From IMG/VR virus record IMGVR_UViG_3300003690_000082, positions 1 to 24,805 of that record: a DNA stretch of 24,805 bases. One strand, given 5' to 3'. Both the position numbers and the translations under genes were made by a program. The notes under the pieces were generated by a model. That model saw nothing but the letters and a program-made list of their open reading frames with translations. It made no database searches and was not told the DNA's origin. This document shows, one piece after another, positions 1 to 8,900 of this stretch (the stretch's first letter is position 1; each line of letters begins with the position of its first letter). Source of the DNA: a virus.

Positions 1-2
1 AA

Positions 3-185
3 AGGAATTTCCCAGGCGAAAGCCTTTCAACACATAAGACTCTTGCCATTACCAGTACAACGAAACAAGTATTTCCGCGAATGAGAACCCGGCAGGCGGT
101 TTTGAGGTGGGGTAGCGCAACTGCGGGATGTGGGTGGAGACTTGGACACTTAAGACTTGACACCAAACCGGACGGGAAAAGGTAA
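3..185 (+). CDS. C-terminus of a phage virion protein (tail/stabilisation type), 5' truncated
   Basis: An open frame enters from the left edge and ends in TAA at 183-185, giving about 60 residues. The last residues, GWRLGHLRLDTKPDGKR, resemble the conserved C-terminal end (W-x-LG-x-x-R-x-D-x-x-x-DG-x-R) that I associate with podovirus head-to-tail stabilisation or tail-nozzle-like structural proteins; this is recall by eye, not a search. The stop overlaps the next start as TAATG at 183-187, so it is translationally coupled to the following small virion gene, which supports the frame being real. A TTGACA at 157-162 lies inside this frame. The N-terminus and exact family cannot be read from this window. 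Confidence 0.6.
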   Translation, partial: RNFPGESLSTHKTLAITSTTKQVFPRMRTRQAVLRWGSATAGCGWRLGHLRLDTKPDGKR

Positions 186-397
186 TGCCAGGGCCAAGAG
201 GAAGCATAGGTTTCTATCCGAATATGCAGAATCCGATGAAGGAATACAGTCAGCCGGAGGAAAGCCAGTTTAGACAAAATTTGTCGTTTCAGCTTCAGTT
301 TATATATAACGCAATAGATAATGTTTCCAGAATTAAAACGAAAAGTTCCTCGGCTGCGGCATTCAGACATGAGTTCATGCTCAGGAGAAGTTCCTGA
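185..397 (+). CDS. Small hypothetical virion-region protein (70 aa)
   Basis: Unrecognised 70-residue protein. The ATG at 185 overlaps the upstream stop (TAATG) and its own TGA overlaps the next ATG (TGATG at 395-399), so it is locked into a coupled translational chain. The N-terminus is Pro/Gly rich (MPGPRGSIGFYP), the middle is polar and Gln-rich with a short amphipathic stretch (QLQFIYNAIDNVSRIKT), and the C-terminus is basic (FRHEFMLRRSS). There is no signal peptide or membrane segment. Its position between structural genes suggests a minor virion or morphogenesis role, but no function can be assigned. Confidence 0.6.
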   Translation: MPGPRGSIGFYPNMQNPMKEYSQPEESQFRQNLSFQLQFIYNAIDNVSRIKTKSSSAAAFRHEFMLRRSS

Positions 398-729
398 TGG
401 GAGATTCATTTGAGATACTGGCTCAGGCAGTAGGAGATAACTCCCTGAACGATACGCTGACGGTAGCTTCTGAAACGCAGATTATCATTAGCAAGATCGT
501 TATTACCGAAACGGCCGGCGGAACGCCCACATATTCGGTATCTATAGCCAAAGCTGGCGCAACCAATGCTGATAAGCAATACCTGGCCAAAGATGTCGCC
601 CTAACCGCCAGGCAAAGAGTCGTTTTAGGAGAAGGAATTACGCTGGATGAAACGGATGTTGTCAGATTTGATGGCTCAACTTCAGCCGTGACAATTCAGA
701 TATTCGGCGTTAATATAACAAATAATTAG
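397..729 (+). CDS. Small beta-rich virion protein (110 aa)
   Basis: 110 residues dominated by short alternating Thr/Val/Ile strands (SETQIIISKIVITETAGG, SAVTIQIFGVNI), the look of a small all-beta decoration, tail or neck-associated phage protein. Similar short beta proteins with a VTIQIFGV-like ending are common next to tail genes of environmental phages; this is inference from composition and position. The ATG overlaps the upstream TGA by one base, and an AGGAG site lies before it within the previous gene. There are no Cys residues, signal peptide or membrane segment. The next gene follows after 12 bases. Confidence 0.6.
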   Translation: MGDSFEILAQAVGDNSLNDTLTVASETQIIISKIVITETAGGTPTYSVSIAKAGATNADKQYLAKDVALTARQRVVLGEGITLDETDVVRFDGSTSAVTIQIFGVNITNN

Positions 730-741
730 GAGGGTAGGGTC

Positions 742-2754
742 GTGGCAAAGTTCATGGATGATTGGGGATGGTCATTAGGTCTTGGAGCGCTGGTAGGGGG
801 ACTCGGGGGCTTTGATAATCCTGCGGCGTGGGGTTCGGCTAGCGGTGCGTTACTTAATGCGATCAGAGGAAAGAATATTGGGAAGGGAGCCCTTGCTGGT
901 GGAATCGGTGGATGGGGCGGCGGTATGGGTAGGCAATCTTGGGATAGGTCGGTGGCAGACCCAGGATTGAGGGCCGCTCATGCAGCAGAGCAGGCTAAAC
1001 TCCCCGCAAAATATAGATCAGCATATAAACGCCCACCATTGAATTTGAGCTGGCATGGCGGCGCAGCCACGCAGAACCCGTATGAGCCAGATCCTTCACA
1101 AATGAAGGCAGCGTGGAAGGACCCTAAATTTGCCGCACAATATATGATTGCAAAAGCAGGTGCTCCTCAGGGTCAATCTACCCTTGCGAAGTGGGCATGG
1201 CCTATAGGCGCTGGTGGCGCAGCATATTATGCTACCAAAGAAAAACTGGATAAAGATTACGACAAAGATTTAGAAAAACTGAGAGCGGCCGGTGAAGCAG
1301 CTAAAGAATATCCTGTTGGAGCAGAGGGTTTTGCTCATTTCCAAGCAGCTGTAAGGGCGTGGAAAAGGGGAGATAAAGAATTAAGGGCAAAGTATGAAAC
1401 ATTGGCTGATCTTTTGGTTGCATATGGGCAGGGGGAAAGAGAAATAGCAGGAATAGATGTTAGTAAGTACGATGCCCCATCGGTATTTATAGGGCCAGAA
1501 AAGTTTGATGAACAACAACAAACAGTAACTGCGGCTGAAGGTGGATACATCGAAGGATACCTGAAAGGCGGTGATGTGGATGTGATGGATACCCTTTCCG
1601 ATGCCGCTGGTGGTGTGGGGGGTGGCCTTTCCGATGCTGCTAAATGGTATGGCGGAGAGATGAGTGATACCACTAATATAGATAGGATGAATTCCCAGGT
1701 TGGCGCCCTAGGCGGCGAGGAAATTACCGATGTAATTCCAAAGGGAATTATTGAGCAGATAATAGAATGGATAATTGCAAATGGCGGAGAACCAACTTTG
1801 GACGCTATTATTGCGAAAGCTGAGGAATGGGGCGTCCCGGTTCCACCGTCACTGAAGGCGAAAGATGAAATGCAGAAAAGAGCCATTCGAAGGCATATGC
1901 CAACGGCTGATCCTGAACCATTAGCCGGTATGGGAGCTCCACTGCCGCCTAGCCTGCCCACGGGTCCGGGTTTAGGACAACCAGCCGGTATGGGCGCCCC
2001 ACTGCCGCCTGGCCTGCCCCCTGGCCTGCCCATGGGTCCGGGTTTAGGACAACCAGCCGGTATGGGCGCCCCCCCGGGTATGGGAGTTCCTGTCAGACGC
2101 GCCTGGGGAGGCCCGGCATCCCCTTACTGGGATCGATACCAGTACGGAGGTGAAGTCATGCCTCCCACTAGGCCGGTTTTAGGACAACCAGCCGGTATGA
2201 GCGCTCCACTGCCGCCTGGCCTGCCGCCTGGGCCGCCTTTAGGGCAACTGACCACTGGCCTGCCGCCTGGGCCGCCTTTAGGGCAACTGACCACTGGCCT
2301 GCCGCCTAGGTCGGCTTTAGGGCAACCTACCGGTATGGGCGTTCCACTACCGCCCGGCCTGCCGCCTGGGCCGGGTTTAGGGCAGCCTGTCGGTATGAGA
2401 GCTCCACTGCCGCTTGGCCCGCCCACTGGACCGGCTTTAGGGCAACTGCCCCCTGGCCTGCCGCCTAGGACAGGTTTAGGACAACCAGCCGGTATGCCGC
2501 TTGGGCCGGGTTTAGGGCAACTAGCCGGTATGGGAGTTCCTGCTAGACGTGCATGGGGTGGCCCAGCAGCCCCATATTTGGATCGATATGATGACGGCGG
2601 ATACGCCCACGGCGGATCGCCCTTTCCAAGGCAAGATGATATTCCTGCCATGTTAAGTGACGGCGAATTCGTGATGACCAAGGATGCCGTGGATGCTGCC
2701 GGCGGGCCGGGTCCGATGTATGATCTTATGTACGATCTTGAGGGAAGGGTTTAA
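742..2754 (+). CDS. Large virion protein with Gly/Pro-rich tandem-repeat domain (670 aa)
   Basis: Starts with GTG at 742, placed by an AGGAGGG Shine-Dalgarno at 728-734 that overlaps the previous stop. The N-terminus (about residues 10-65) is Gly/Ala-rich and hydrophobic, followed by a charged helical region (about 150-235). A GGYIEGYLKGG element lies near 268-278. A long Pro/Gly/Leu repeat occupies about 393-605 (units such as GLGQPAGMGAPLPPGLPPGP). The C-terminal motif DDIPAMLSDGEFVMTKDAV is known from tape-measure-related and other virion proteins of marine and other phages. I infer a structural or tape-measure-associated protein, not an enzyme. The repeat region is much richer in GC than the surroundings and carries a perfect 39-bp duplication, so its length probably varies. 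The next gene begins two bases after the stop. Confidence 0.75.
   Translation: MAKFMDDWGWSLGLGALVGGLGGFDNPAAWGSASGALLNAIRGKNIGKGALAGGIGGWGGGMGRQSWDRSVADPGLRAAHAAEQAKLPAKYRSAYKRPPLNLSWHGGAATQNPYEPDPSQMKAAWKDPKFAAQYMIAKAGAPQGQSTLAKWAWPIGAGGAAYYATKEKLDKDYDKDLEKLRAAGEAAKEYPVGAEGFAHFQAAVRAWKRGDKELRAKYETLADLLVAYGQGEREIAGIDVSKYDAPSVFIGPEKFDEQQQTVTAAEGGYIEGYLKGGDVDVMDTLSDAAGGVGGGLSDAAKWYGGEMSDTTNIDRMNSQVGALGGEEITDVIPKGIIEQIIEWIIANGGEPTLDAIIAKAEEWGVPVPPSLKAKDEMQKRAIRRHMPTADPEPLAGMGAPLPPSLPTGPGLGQPAGMGAPLPPGLPPGLPMGPGLGQPAGMGAPPGMGVPVRRAWGGPASPYWDRYQYGGEVMPPTRPVLGQPAGMSAPLPPGLPPGPPLGQLTTGLPPGPPLGQLTTGLPPRSALGQPTGMGVPLPPGLPPGPGLGQPVGMRAPLPLGPPTGPALGQLPPGLPPRTGLGQPAGMPLGPGLGQLAGMGVPARRAWGGPAAPYLDRYDDGGYAHGGSPFPRQDDIPAMLSDGEFVMTKDAVDAAGGPGPMYDLMYDLEGRV
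1918..2601 (+). repeat. Degenerate Pro/Gly-coding repeat block with duplicated Arg-Arg-Ala-Trp cassette
   Basis: In-frame repetitive DNA encoding many variants of a unit close to LGQPAGMGAPLPPGLPPGP (unit lengths are multiples of 3 nt). A 25-residue non-proline cassette beginning GMGVPVRRAWGGPASPYWDR (2077-2150) recurs as GMGVPARRAWGGPAAPYLDR (2527-2601), each followed by a Tyr- and Gly-rich turn. The repeats flank and surround the cassettes, so the block looks built by repeated in-frame duplication. All duplications keep the frame. Confidence 0.85.
2218..2295 (+). repeat. Perfect 39-bp tandem duplication
   Basis: Two identical, adjacent 39-bp copies (2218-2256 and 2257-2295), each encoding GLPPGPPLGQLTT. 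There are no differences between copies although the surrounding repeat units are diverged, which points to a recent duplication inside the Pro-rich domain. Confidence 0.9.
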
Positions 2755-2756
2755 TC

Positions 2757-3845
2757 ATGGTTGACACTTCTTTTCAAGGATTTCCAACTACAGTTCAACA
2801 ATCAGTTCAATTTTTAGACCCGTACAGCAAAGCCCAACAAGTCCAGTTGATGGAAGAGGCGAGGCGCGTTGCGCTGGAACGAGTTGAAATCCCCAAGCAA
2901 GAGGTTGCGGAGTTTACGCCAGATCAGGAAAAAGCTTTTAGGTTATCGCGTCAGGGTGTAGGTGCATATCAGCCACTACTCACCCAGGCTGGTAGCGTTG
3001 ACGCTCAGGGTAATCTGACAGGACTGTACGGGCAGGCTGCCGGTCAATATGGCGCGGTTGGAGCGCCGGGCGTAAGGGGTACTGGTCAAGTTGGCGCAAT
3101 AGAAGAAGGACTTGACCTTACTCGCAGAGGAATCGCTCCAACCACCGAAGGATTAGCTGCGATTGAAGGGTTAAAGACGGGTTCGCAAGCATATCAAAGT
3201 CCGTTTCAGCAGGCTGTTATTGATGAAGGCCTTAGAGAAATTAACCGCCAATCAGATATCGATGCTCAGAAGATAGGAGCGCAGGCGGCGAATGTCGGAG
3301 CATTCGGCGGATCCCGGCAAGGAGTTCTTGAAGCTGAACACCTTCGGAATACGCAGTCTAGGCGCAATCAATTTATTGCTCAGATGAATTTGCAAAAATA
3401 TAATCAGGCTCAAAAGATGGGACTTGATGCGGCCAGTGCTTACAATGTGGCAGGAAAACAATACGGTCAAATAGGCGGTCAGTTAGCCACCATTGGTGGT
3501 GGTTTTGGAACTGTTGCTCAAGGACAGGCTAATATTGCTGAGGGCGTTGGTGCCCTTGGTCAGGCTGGCGCCCAACTAGGAATGCAGGACATTAATGTTT
3601 TATCTCAACAAGGCGCGGTTCAAAGAGCGGCAGATCAGGCGCGAGAAGACGTAAAATATCAACGGCAACTTCAAAAGGAATACGAACCCTACCAGAGAGT
3701 TAGTTTCGTGTCGGATATTCTCCGCGGAACTCCATCTGGTGGTCAAACACTCTCCGTGTCAGCGGCACCTCTTCCGAACCCATTTACTCAGGCCCTTGGT
3801 ACAGGACTGGCAACGGCTGGACTGTTCGCTCCGAGGAGAAATTAA
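2757..3845 (+). CDS. Gln/Ala/Gly-rich internal virion protein (362 aa)
   Basis: 362 residues, starting at ATG 2757 two bases after the upstream stop, with GAAGGG as the likely ribosome site. The sequence is rich in Gln, Ala and Gly. The central block QQAVIDEGLREINRQSDI, followed by GAQAANVGAFGGSRQGVLEAE, is a pattern I recognise from structural proteins of marine podoviruses, where it follows the DGEFVMTKDAV-type protein just as it does here. Long helical stretches (about 130-300) alternate with Gly-rich turns, and there is no signal peptide. I infer an internal or tail-associated virion component; the molecular role is unknown in the family. Confidence 0.7.
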   Translation: MVDTSFQGFPTTVQQSVQFLDPYSKAQQVQLMEEARRVALERVEIPKQEVAEFTPDQEKAFRLSRQGVGAYQPLLTQAGSVDAQGNLTGLYGQAAGQYGAVGAPGVRGTGQVGAIEEGLDLTRRGIAPTTEGLAAIEGLKTGSQAYQSPFQQAVIDEGLREINRQSDIDAQKIGAQAANVGAFGGSRQGVLEAEHLRNTQSRRNQFIAQMNLQKYNQAQKMGLDAASAYNVAGKQYGQIGGQLATIGGGFGTVAQGQANIAEGVGALGQAGAQLGMQDINVLSQQGAVQRAADQAREDVKYQRQLQKEYEPYQRVSFVSDILRGTPSGGQTLSVSAAPLPNPFTQALGTGLATAGLFAPRRN

Positions 3846-3850
3846 TAGTC

Positions 3851-4225
3851 ATGGCTAAAATGGAAATAGTTGTCACGGCAAACATCGACGGCCGGCCGGT
3901 TCCTGGAACGCCTTACAGGCGTGTTGTGGATGTGGACGAATCTCAGGTTTTCTCTTACGAGGAGGCGGATGATGGAAACTCAACCACTTTCTCTGTCATT
4001 CCTATGGCCCAACTGGCCACGATCAAATGTCTTGTAGTAAACCCGGATCAGGCGGTCACAATAAGGCTTGATGGCCAGACCGATGCGGGTATTGCTCTAT
4101 CGGCCGGCGGACTGCTCTGTATCGTGGATGCCACGATCGATGCTGGTGCCGGCTCGAGCAATGCTTCTGTCAACAATAACAGCGGATCCACGGCTGTTCT
4201 GAATGGTGGCGGCGGAGGGACATAA
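3851..4225 (+). CDS. Small beta-rich virion-region protein (124 aa)
   Basis: 124 residues starting at ATG 3851. The ribosome site GAGGAG lies in the end of the preceding gene, and the stop overlaps the next start (TAATG at 4223-4227). Alternating short strands (KMEIVVTANIDGRPVPG, QAVTIRLDGQTDAG) and an Asn/Ser/Gly-rich, flexible C-terminus (SVNNNSGSTAVLNGGGGGT) suggest a beta-sandwich decoration or fibre-adaptor type of protein. It resembles in style the 110-aa protein encoded at 397-729. I cannot name the family. Location inside the late module argues for a virion role. Confidence 0.6.
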   Translation: MAKMEIVVTANIDGRPVPGTPYRRVVDVDESQVFSYEEADDGNSTTFSVIPMAQLATIKCLVVNPDQAVTIRLDGQTDAGIALSAGGLLCIVDATIDAGAGSSNASVNNNSGSTAVLNGGGGGT

Positions 4226-5937
4226 TGGCAAGAAACACTCTTGATAGGCGCCTATTTAACCCGCCTACGCCTCCTGCCCCCCTTCGAAACTCCCAAGAAC
4301 CTCCCCGAGGTCTAGAGGCCCTACGTCTAGAGGCCCTACTTCGACAGGCCGAGGGCTATGGCGGCGGTGACACAGGCCCCAGAATGCCGTCAGGACCCGC
4401 CCTGATGGCCGCGGGGGCCTCTCTCATGGCGGGAGGCCGAAACCCCTACGGCACGACTTCGGGCGTATTCAGCGAGATGGGAGCGGCTCTGGCGGCCGCT
4501 AACGCCGTACAGGCCAGGGAGTCTGCCATTGAGGCGAAACAAATAGAATCTCGTAAAACTCGCCGGGCGGCCAATGTCAGGGCTATTTGGAAGGATCAAG
4601 CCAGAGCGAAGGAGAAACTTGAGGCAAGAACTGCGGCTTCCCTGAAAGAAACGAGAACGGCAAACCAAAAGATTAGAAAGGGAATCGCCGATGCGGCTTC
4701 CACAGAAGCCAATGAGGAATTATGGCTCGTTGACCGCGAAAGCGAAATACACGGATGGGAAACTTCAATAGAAGATTTGCAACGAATTTATAAAATGGCA
4801 CAGATGGACAAGGAGGCAAGGGTCAAGGCGAAGGTTGGTGCCGAAGAAATAAGCAAAATTTACACTGATATCATTAATAGCGGCGAGGAAGTTATATCTG
4901 CGAAGGTAGAAAAATATGTTCAAAGGCTTCCCGGTGGGCTGAGTGATCCTGGTCTTGATGTTAAGTACTTACGAAAAGCATTAAGGAAAATCAAAGTTGG
5001 CCAAAAAAAGGATACAGAAGGAAAAGAAAGACTTAAAAGATATAATGTTCTTGCAAAGACAATAAGAGATTCAGGATCTCCAGAGGACATTAAAATTTTA
5101 ACCCAAGCTATTATGGACTTTGGAAAGAAGGGATTATTAGGCTTTGATGAAGAGAATCTTCAACTTCTTGCCAGTAATGCCGCGGGAGTAGGTGCAGAAT
5201 TAAAGGCAATGCGCACCCTCCAAGGAAGTGATTCCGTAGCCAATCTCATAAAACAAAGAGATCAATTCAAAGAGGGTTCGAAGAAATGGATACTGCTAAA
5301 CAAAAGACTTTCACTAAAAGTTAATAGAGCTAACAAATTTATGGGCGTAGATGACAAGGGAAATGTAATAATTCTTGAGGGGCCTCTTGCTTCAAAGTGG
5401 TTAACAAACCTTGTGAAATCAAGAACGCAAACAAAAGTTTTTCAGGGCGAAAGAATAATTCTTGAACTATATGATTTTTACGATAATCACATGAAAGAAC
5501 ATTACTTTGGAGCTAGAGGTCAATTCACGGCATTTTTAAACTCCATAAGTCAGTTTTTACCATTTCTTTATGACGAAGGGTTTACGAAGAGTCGAGTTCA
5601 CATGGGCGCGGTTCAGGAAAAGGGAATCGCTCTTATGAGAGCCTTTCCTGGCAAAAGAATGTTACCTGTTTATGTGGATACTATAAAAAAACTCTTCCCT
5701 ACAGATACCCCTTTTAAAGGTGGGAGGGATGCCGAAACGAGAGTTCAGGCACTTATAGAAATATTCAGGGAAAGAACTATGTTTGCGCAAGGTAAGCTGG
5801 ATCCAAGTGTAAAATCTATCGTTGATCCGGAAACGACCATACATGATATTCTCAAGAGGGTTAGGGATAAGAAAATAAGTTATGGCGTGGGGCTTCAATT
5901 CTTGCGAATACACCCTGAATTCAGAAAGGGTCGGTAG
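4225..5937 (+). CDS. Hypothetical virion protein with helical N-terminal region (570 aa)
   Basis: 570 residues with ATG at 4225 coupled by TAATG to the previous gene and preceded by GGAGGG. Residues 1-55 are Pro/Arg-rich and contain a duplicated LEALRLEALL. Next comes a Gly/Ala/Met stretch (GPALMAAGASLMAGG) of a kind found in several podovirus internal proteins, then a strongly charged, probably coiled-coil region (about 95-210, ARAKEKLEARTAASLKETR). The rest is a mixed alpha/beta, Lys-rich region without a motif I know. There is no signal peptide. Base composition becomes AT-rich from about 4700 onward, unlike the 5' third. I infer an internal virion or injected protein from its neighbours. 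Confidence 0.6.
   Translation: MARNTLDRRLFNPPTPPAPLRNSQEPPRGLEALRLEALLRQAEGYGGGDTGPRMPSGPALMAAGASLMAGGRNPYGTTSGVFSEMGAALAAANAVQARESAIEAKQIESRKTRRAANVRAIWKDQARAKEKLEARTAASLKETRTANQKIRKGIADAASTEANEELWLVDRESEIHGWETSIEDLQRIYKMAQMDKEARVKAKVGAEEISKIYTDIINSGEEVISAKVEKYVQRLPGGLSDPGLDVKYLRKALRKIKVGQKKDTEGKERLKRYNVLAKTIRDSGSPEDIKILTQAIMDFGKKGLLGFDEENLQLLASNAAGVGAELKAMRTLQGSDSVANLIKQRDQFKEGSKKWILLNKRLSLKVNRANKFMGVDDKGNVIILEGPLASKWLTNLVKSRTQTKVFQGERIILELYDFYDNHMKEHYFGARGQFTAFLNSISQFLPFLYDEGFTKSRVHMGAVQEKGIALMRAFPGKRMLPVYVDTIKKLFPTDTPFKGGRDAETRVQALIEIFRERTMFAQGKLDPSVKSIVDPETTIHDILKRVRDKKISYGVGLQFLRIHPEFRKGR
4310..4339 (+). repeat. 15-bp perfect tandem duplication
   Basis: GTCTAGAGGCCCTAC occurs twice back to back (4310-4324, 4325-4339) inside the 570-aa gene, duplicating five codons without a frameshift. 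Confidence 0.85.
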
Positions 5938-5939
5938 TA

Positions 5940-8900
5940 ATGTCAACGCCAGAAGAGTTTTTAAGAAAGTCTCTTGGTAAAAGACCAAGGCCAAATCTTA
6001 CCCTTGGTGGTGGTCGTTGGATGTCTAGAACTCAAGACGATCCATACGAAAGCGAAAATACTAGGGCCCTTAGATTGGCGAAAGAAGGTGGGTATGATCT
6101 TACAATTGGAGCGGGTGCTGGATTGAGAGCGAGATTGGCTTGGCAACCGGATCCGAAAGTAAAAGAAGAAATTCTTACAAAAACTTTGGGCAGTGGAAAC
6201 TGGAAAAGGAATGAGTCAGGAGCTCTTCTTGTAAAAGTCAAAGACCCTAAAGATGCCAGTAAAGACATTTGGACATTAGTTGACGAAAGAGGACTTTCTT
6301 GGGGAGATCTTGCTGATTTCGCTGGTTCTGCTCCAGAAATTGTTGGAGGAATTCTTGCATATGCGGCAGGAACAGCACTTGGTATTACACCGGCAGGTTG
6401 GGGCGTTGCTGGGCTGGCTCTTCTGTCTGCACTTGGAGCGCAGCTTTTTGGAGCTGGATCGGAAGGAATATCAAATCTAATTGAAGACGTAAAACGATCC
6501 GCTGATATGCTTACAAGAAGAGCTACCGGCGTTGTTGCCGAAACAGCTGTTGGTGTAGCAGGAGGATCTTTAGTACGCATCGCCCAAAAAACTGTTGGAA
6601 GAGGTGTTGCACCCTTTGGTAAATATGTAAGAGATTTTGACAACTTAAAAGTGCAAGCGGCGGCGGATAGATTTGAACAAGAAACCGGAGTAAGGCTTGT
6701 TCGCCCTGCCGCTGAAGTAACACAGTCTCCACTTCTTCGGCGTTTGCGGGGAATATCATCGAAAGTTCCTGGCAGTGCTGGAATTATTGAAGTAAGCGAA
6801 AGAGAAGCTGACGAAGTTATAAGGTTGTATCAAAGACATGTTGCCGGAGATGCGATAGAAGCCGGAGAAATTGGCGCATTAATAGCAAAAATTGTAAATA
6901 AAGAGCGTAAAGCCCTTCTGGGTGAAGCCGCTGCTTTACGGGTCGAAACTGAAGCAAAAGCCGTAGCGGGACTTGAAAGAGTTGGAAAAAAACTTTCTCC
7001 AGTACAGCAAAGTATTGAGGATTCATTTCAAGTTGCTATAAATGGTGCAAAAAAATCAAGAAAAGTATTCAGGGATAAAATTAAGGGTATGTATCAAGAT
7101 GTAAGAGATGCTATTGGAACTGATGATGCCTTCGTTTCTACCACATCGCAAAAAACAGCAATTCAGAAAATAATTGAAAAAATGCCCAAAGAAGAAGGCG
7201 GTGAAATGGCGGAAGCTTTTGTTACGCCGGAGCTTCGCCGTTTTCTTTTGAGTTATGATAATTTAGCAAAAAAACAAACATTAGACTCAACATTAACAAT
7301 TAGAAGAATGGTGAACGATGCTATGACTGAAGGTGATGCCCTTCCTAAGAGTTTTGTTCATCACCTTGGAAAATTAGCCAAAGCGGTAACGAGAGATTTG
7401 CGAAGATCCGCCTCTAAACACCCAAACAAGGAAGTTAAAAGACTTCTTGATTTGGCTGCAAGTGCATATAAAAAAGATTTCGAAAAGTTTTTGCAACCAG
7501 GGGTAGTTGAAATATTCCGAGAAGGAACACAAAAGGGAGTGGCAACCGCAGCAACCATTGCTGGCAAACTTGTCGGAAAAGGAAATATTGATGTAGCTAA
7601 GAATTTAAAGGCTGTTCTCTCTCCAAAGGACTGGGGGCAAGTTCGAAAGGGTATTTACAATAGTGCTCTTGAAAGTTCAAAATCAATTCGTAGACCCGGT
7701 TTTATGCAGCCAAAAGTTCTTTTGGATGCTATTGATGGTATGTCTGAAGAAATGAAAAAAGAGGTTTTCGGGAAAAATTATCCCGCTCTTATTAGGAACC
7801 TGAGAACTTATGCGGCCAGACATAATGAGCTTCCCCTTGAAGAGGCGATGATCCCAAAGGGAGATGTTTTGACTCCTACATACGATCTTATTGGCGGTCT
7901 GAAAAGAGCCGCCGAGATGGAGGCTAGGGCACAGAAAGATTACGAAAATCTAATCATAAAACCATTCATTCGTAATGAAATTGGAGAATCTTCAATACAA
8001 CCGGAAGAATTTATTCGACACATGTTAAAAAATGGAAACGTACAGCAAATCAACGAAGCTATGTCGATATTTTCTCCTGAACTTCAACAAAAAATTAAAG
8101 ATAAGGCTGTTCAGCATATTTTCGAAGATTCCGCCAGGCCAGCAACGTATGTTGATAAAATCAGATTCCTTTCTGGACGTACAGCTCAAGGAGATCCAGG
8201 CTCTGCATCATATCCAACATATTCTATTCCTATTATGAGCGGAAAGAAATTGGTTGAAAATCTACGAAGAGGATACGGATCCGATCAGTCTTCAGCAAGA
8301 GCAAGACTAGAAGCACTTATTGGAAAAGAAACTTTAAGAAAGTTAGATGATTTGGGGGTTATTTCTGCCGCAAGAGAAAAAGCCAGCGAAGAATCGGCTG
8401 CTGCTGGTGGACTTATTGCTGGTTCGGTTATTGCGGATATTGCGAGTGGTGGACTTAAGGGTATTGTTCAAACGGCTAAGTGGAGATTTATTGCCAGGGT
8501 CATGGAAAGCAACCTGGGACACAAATGGCTTACCAGTGGTTTGAATATGCCAAATCTTCATGGACTTACAAAAGCAGCCATTTTGGGTTCACAAACAATT
8601 ACTCGTCTTAAAGAAGAGTTTGTTAAAGACCCTGATTTATTGAATCAAATTTTAGAACAGCTTGGACTTCCTCCGATCACTGGGGAGGATGAAGTTCCTG
8701 ATAAATCAGATCCAGCCAAAGCATGGTTAGATGATCAACTGAAAAATCCACCCGCGCCGGCCGCACCACCTGCACCTCCGCCGGCCGCGGGACCTGGACT
8801 AATGGCCGCACCACCTCCGCCACCCGCATCGCCCGCACCTTCGCCGGTCGAACCCATCGCATCCGCGCCGGCCGCGGGACTTGGAATGATGGCCGCGCAG

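Noticed and set aside
1918-2601. Diversity-generating retroelement variable region
   Set aside because: No reverse transcriptase and no template repeat were seen; the variation is in-frame duplication, not adenine-specific change.
1335-2681. Long minus-strand open frames opposite the 670-aa gene
   Set aside because: They are shadows of a GC-rich, repetitive plus-strand gene; the plus frame has a strong ribosome site and family motifs.
6032-6643. 203-codon open frame on the minus strand inside the 1027-aa gene
   Set aside because: Antisense to a long coherent plus-strand gene; low-complexity Ser/Pro composition and no ribosome site noted.
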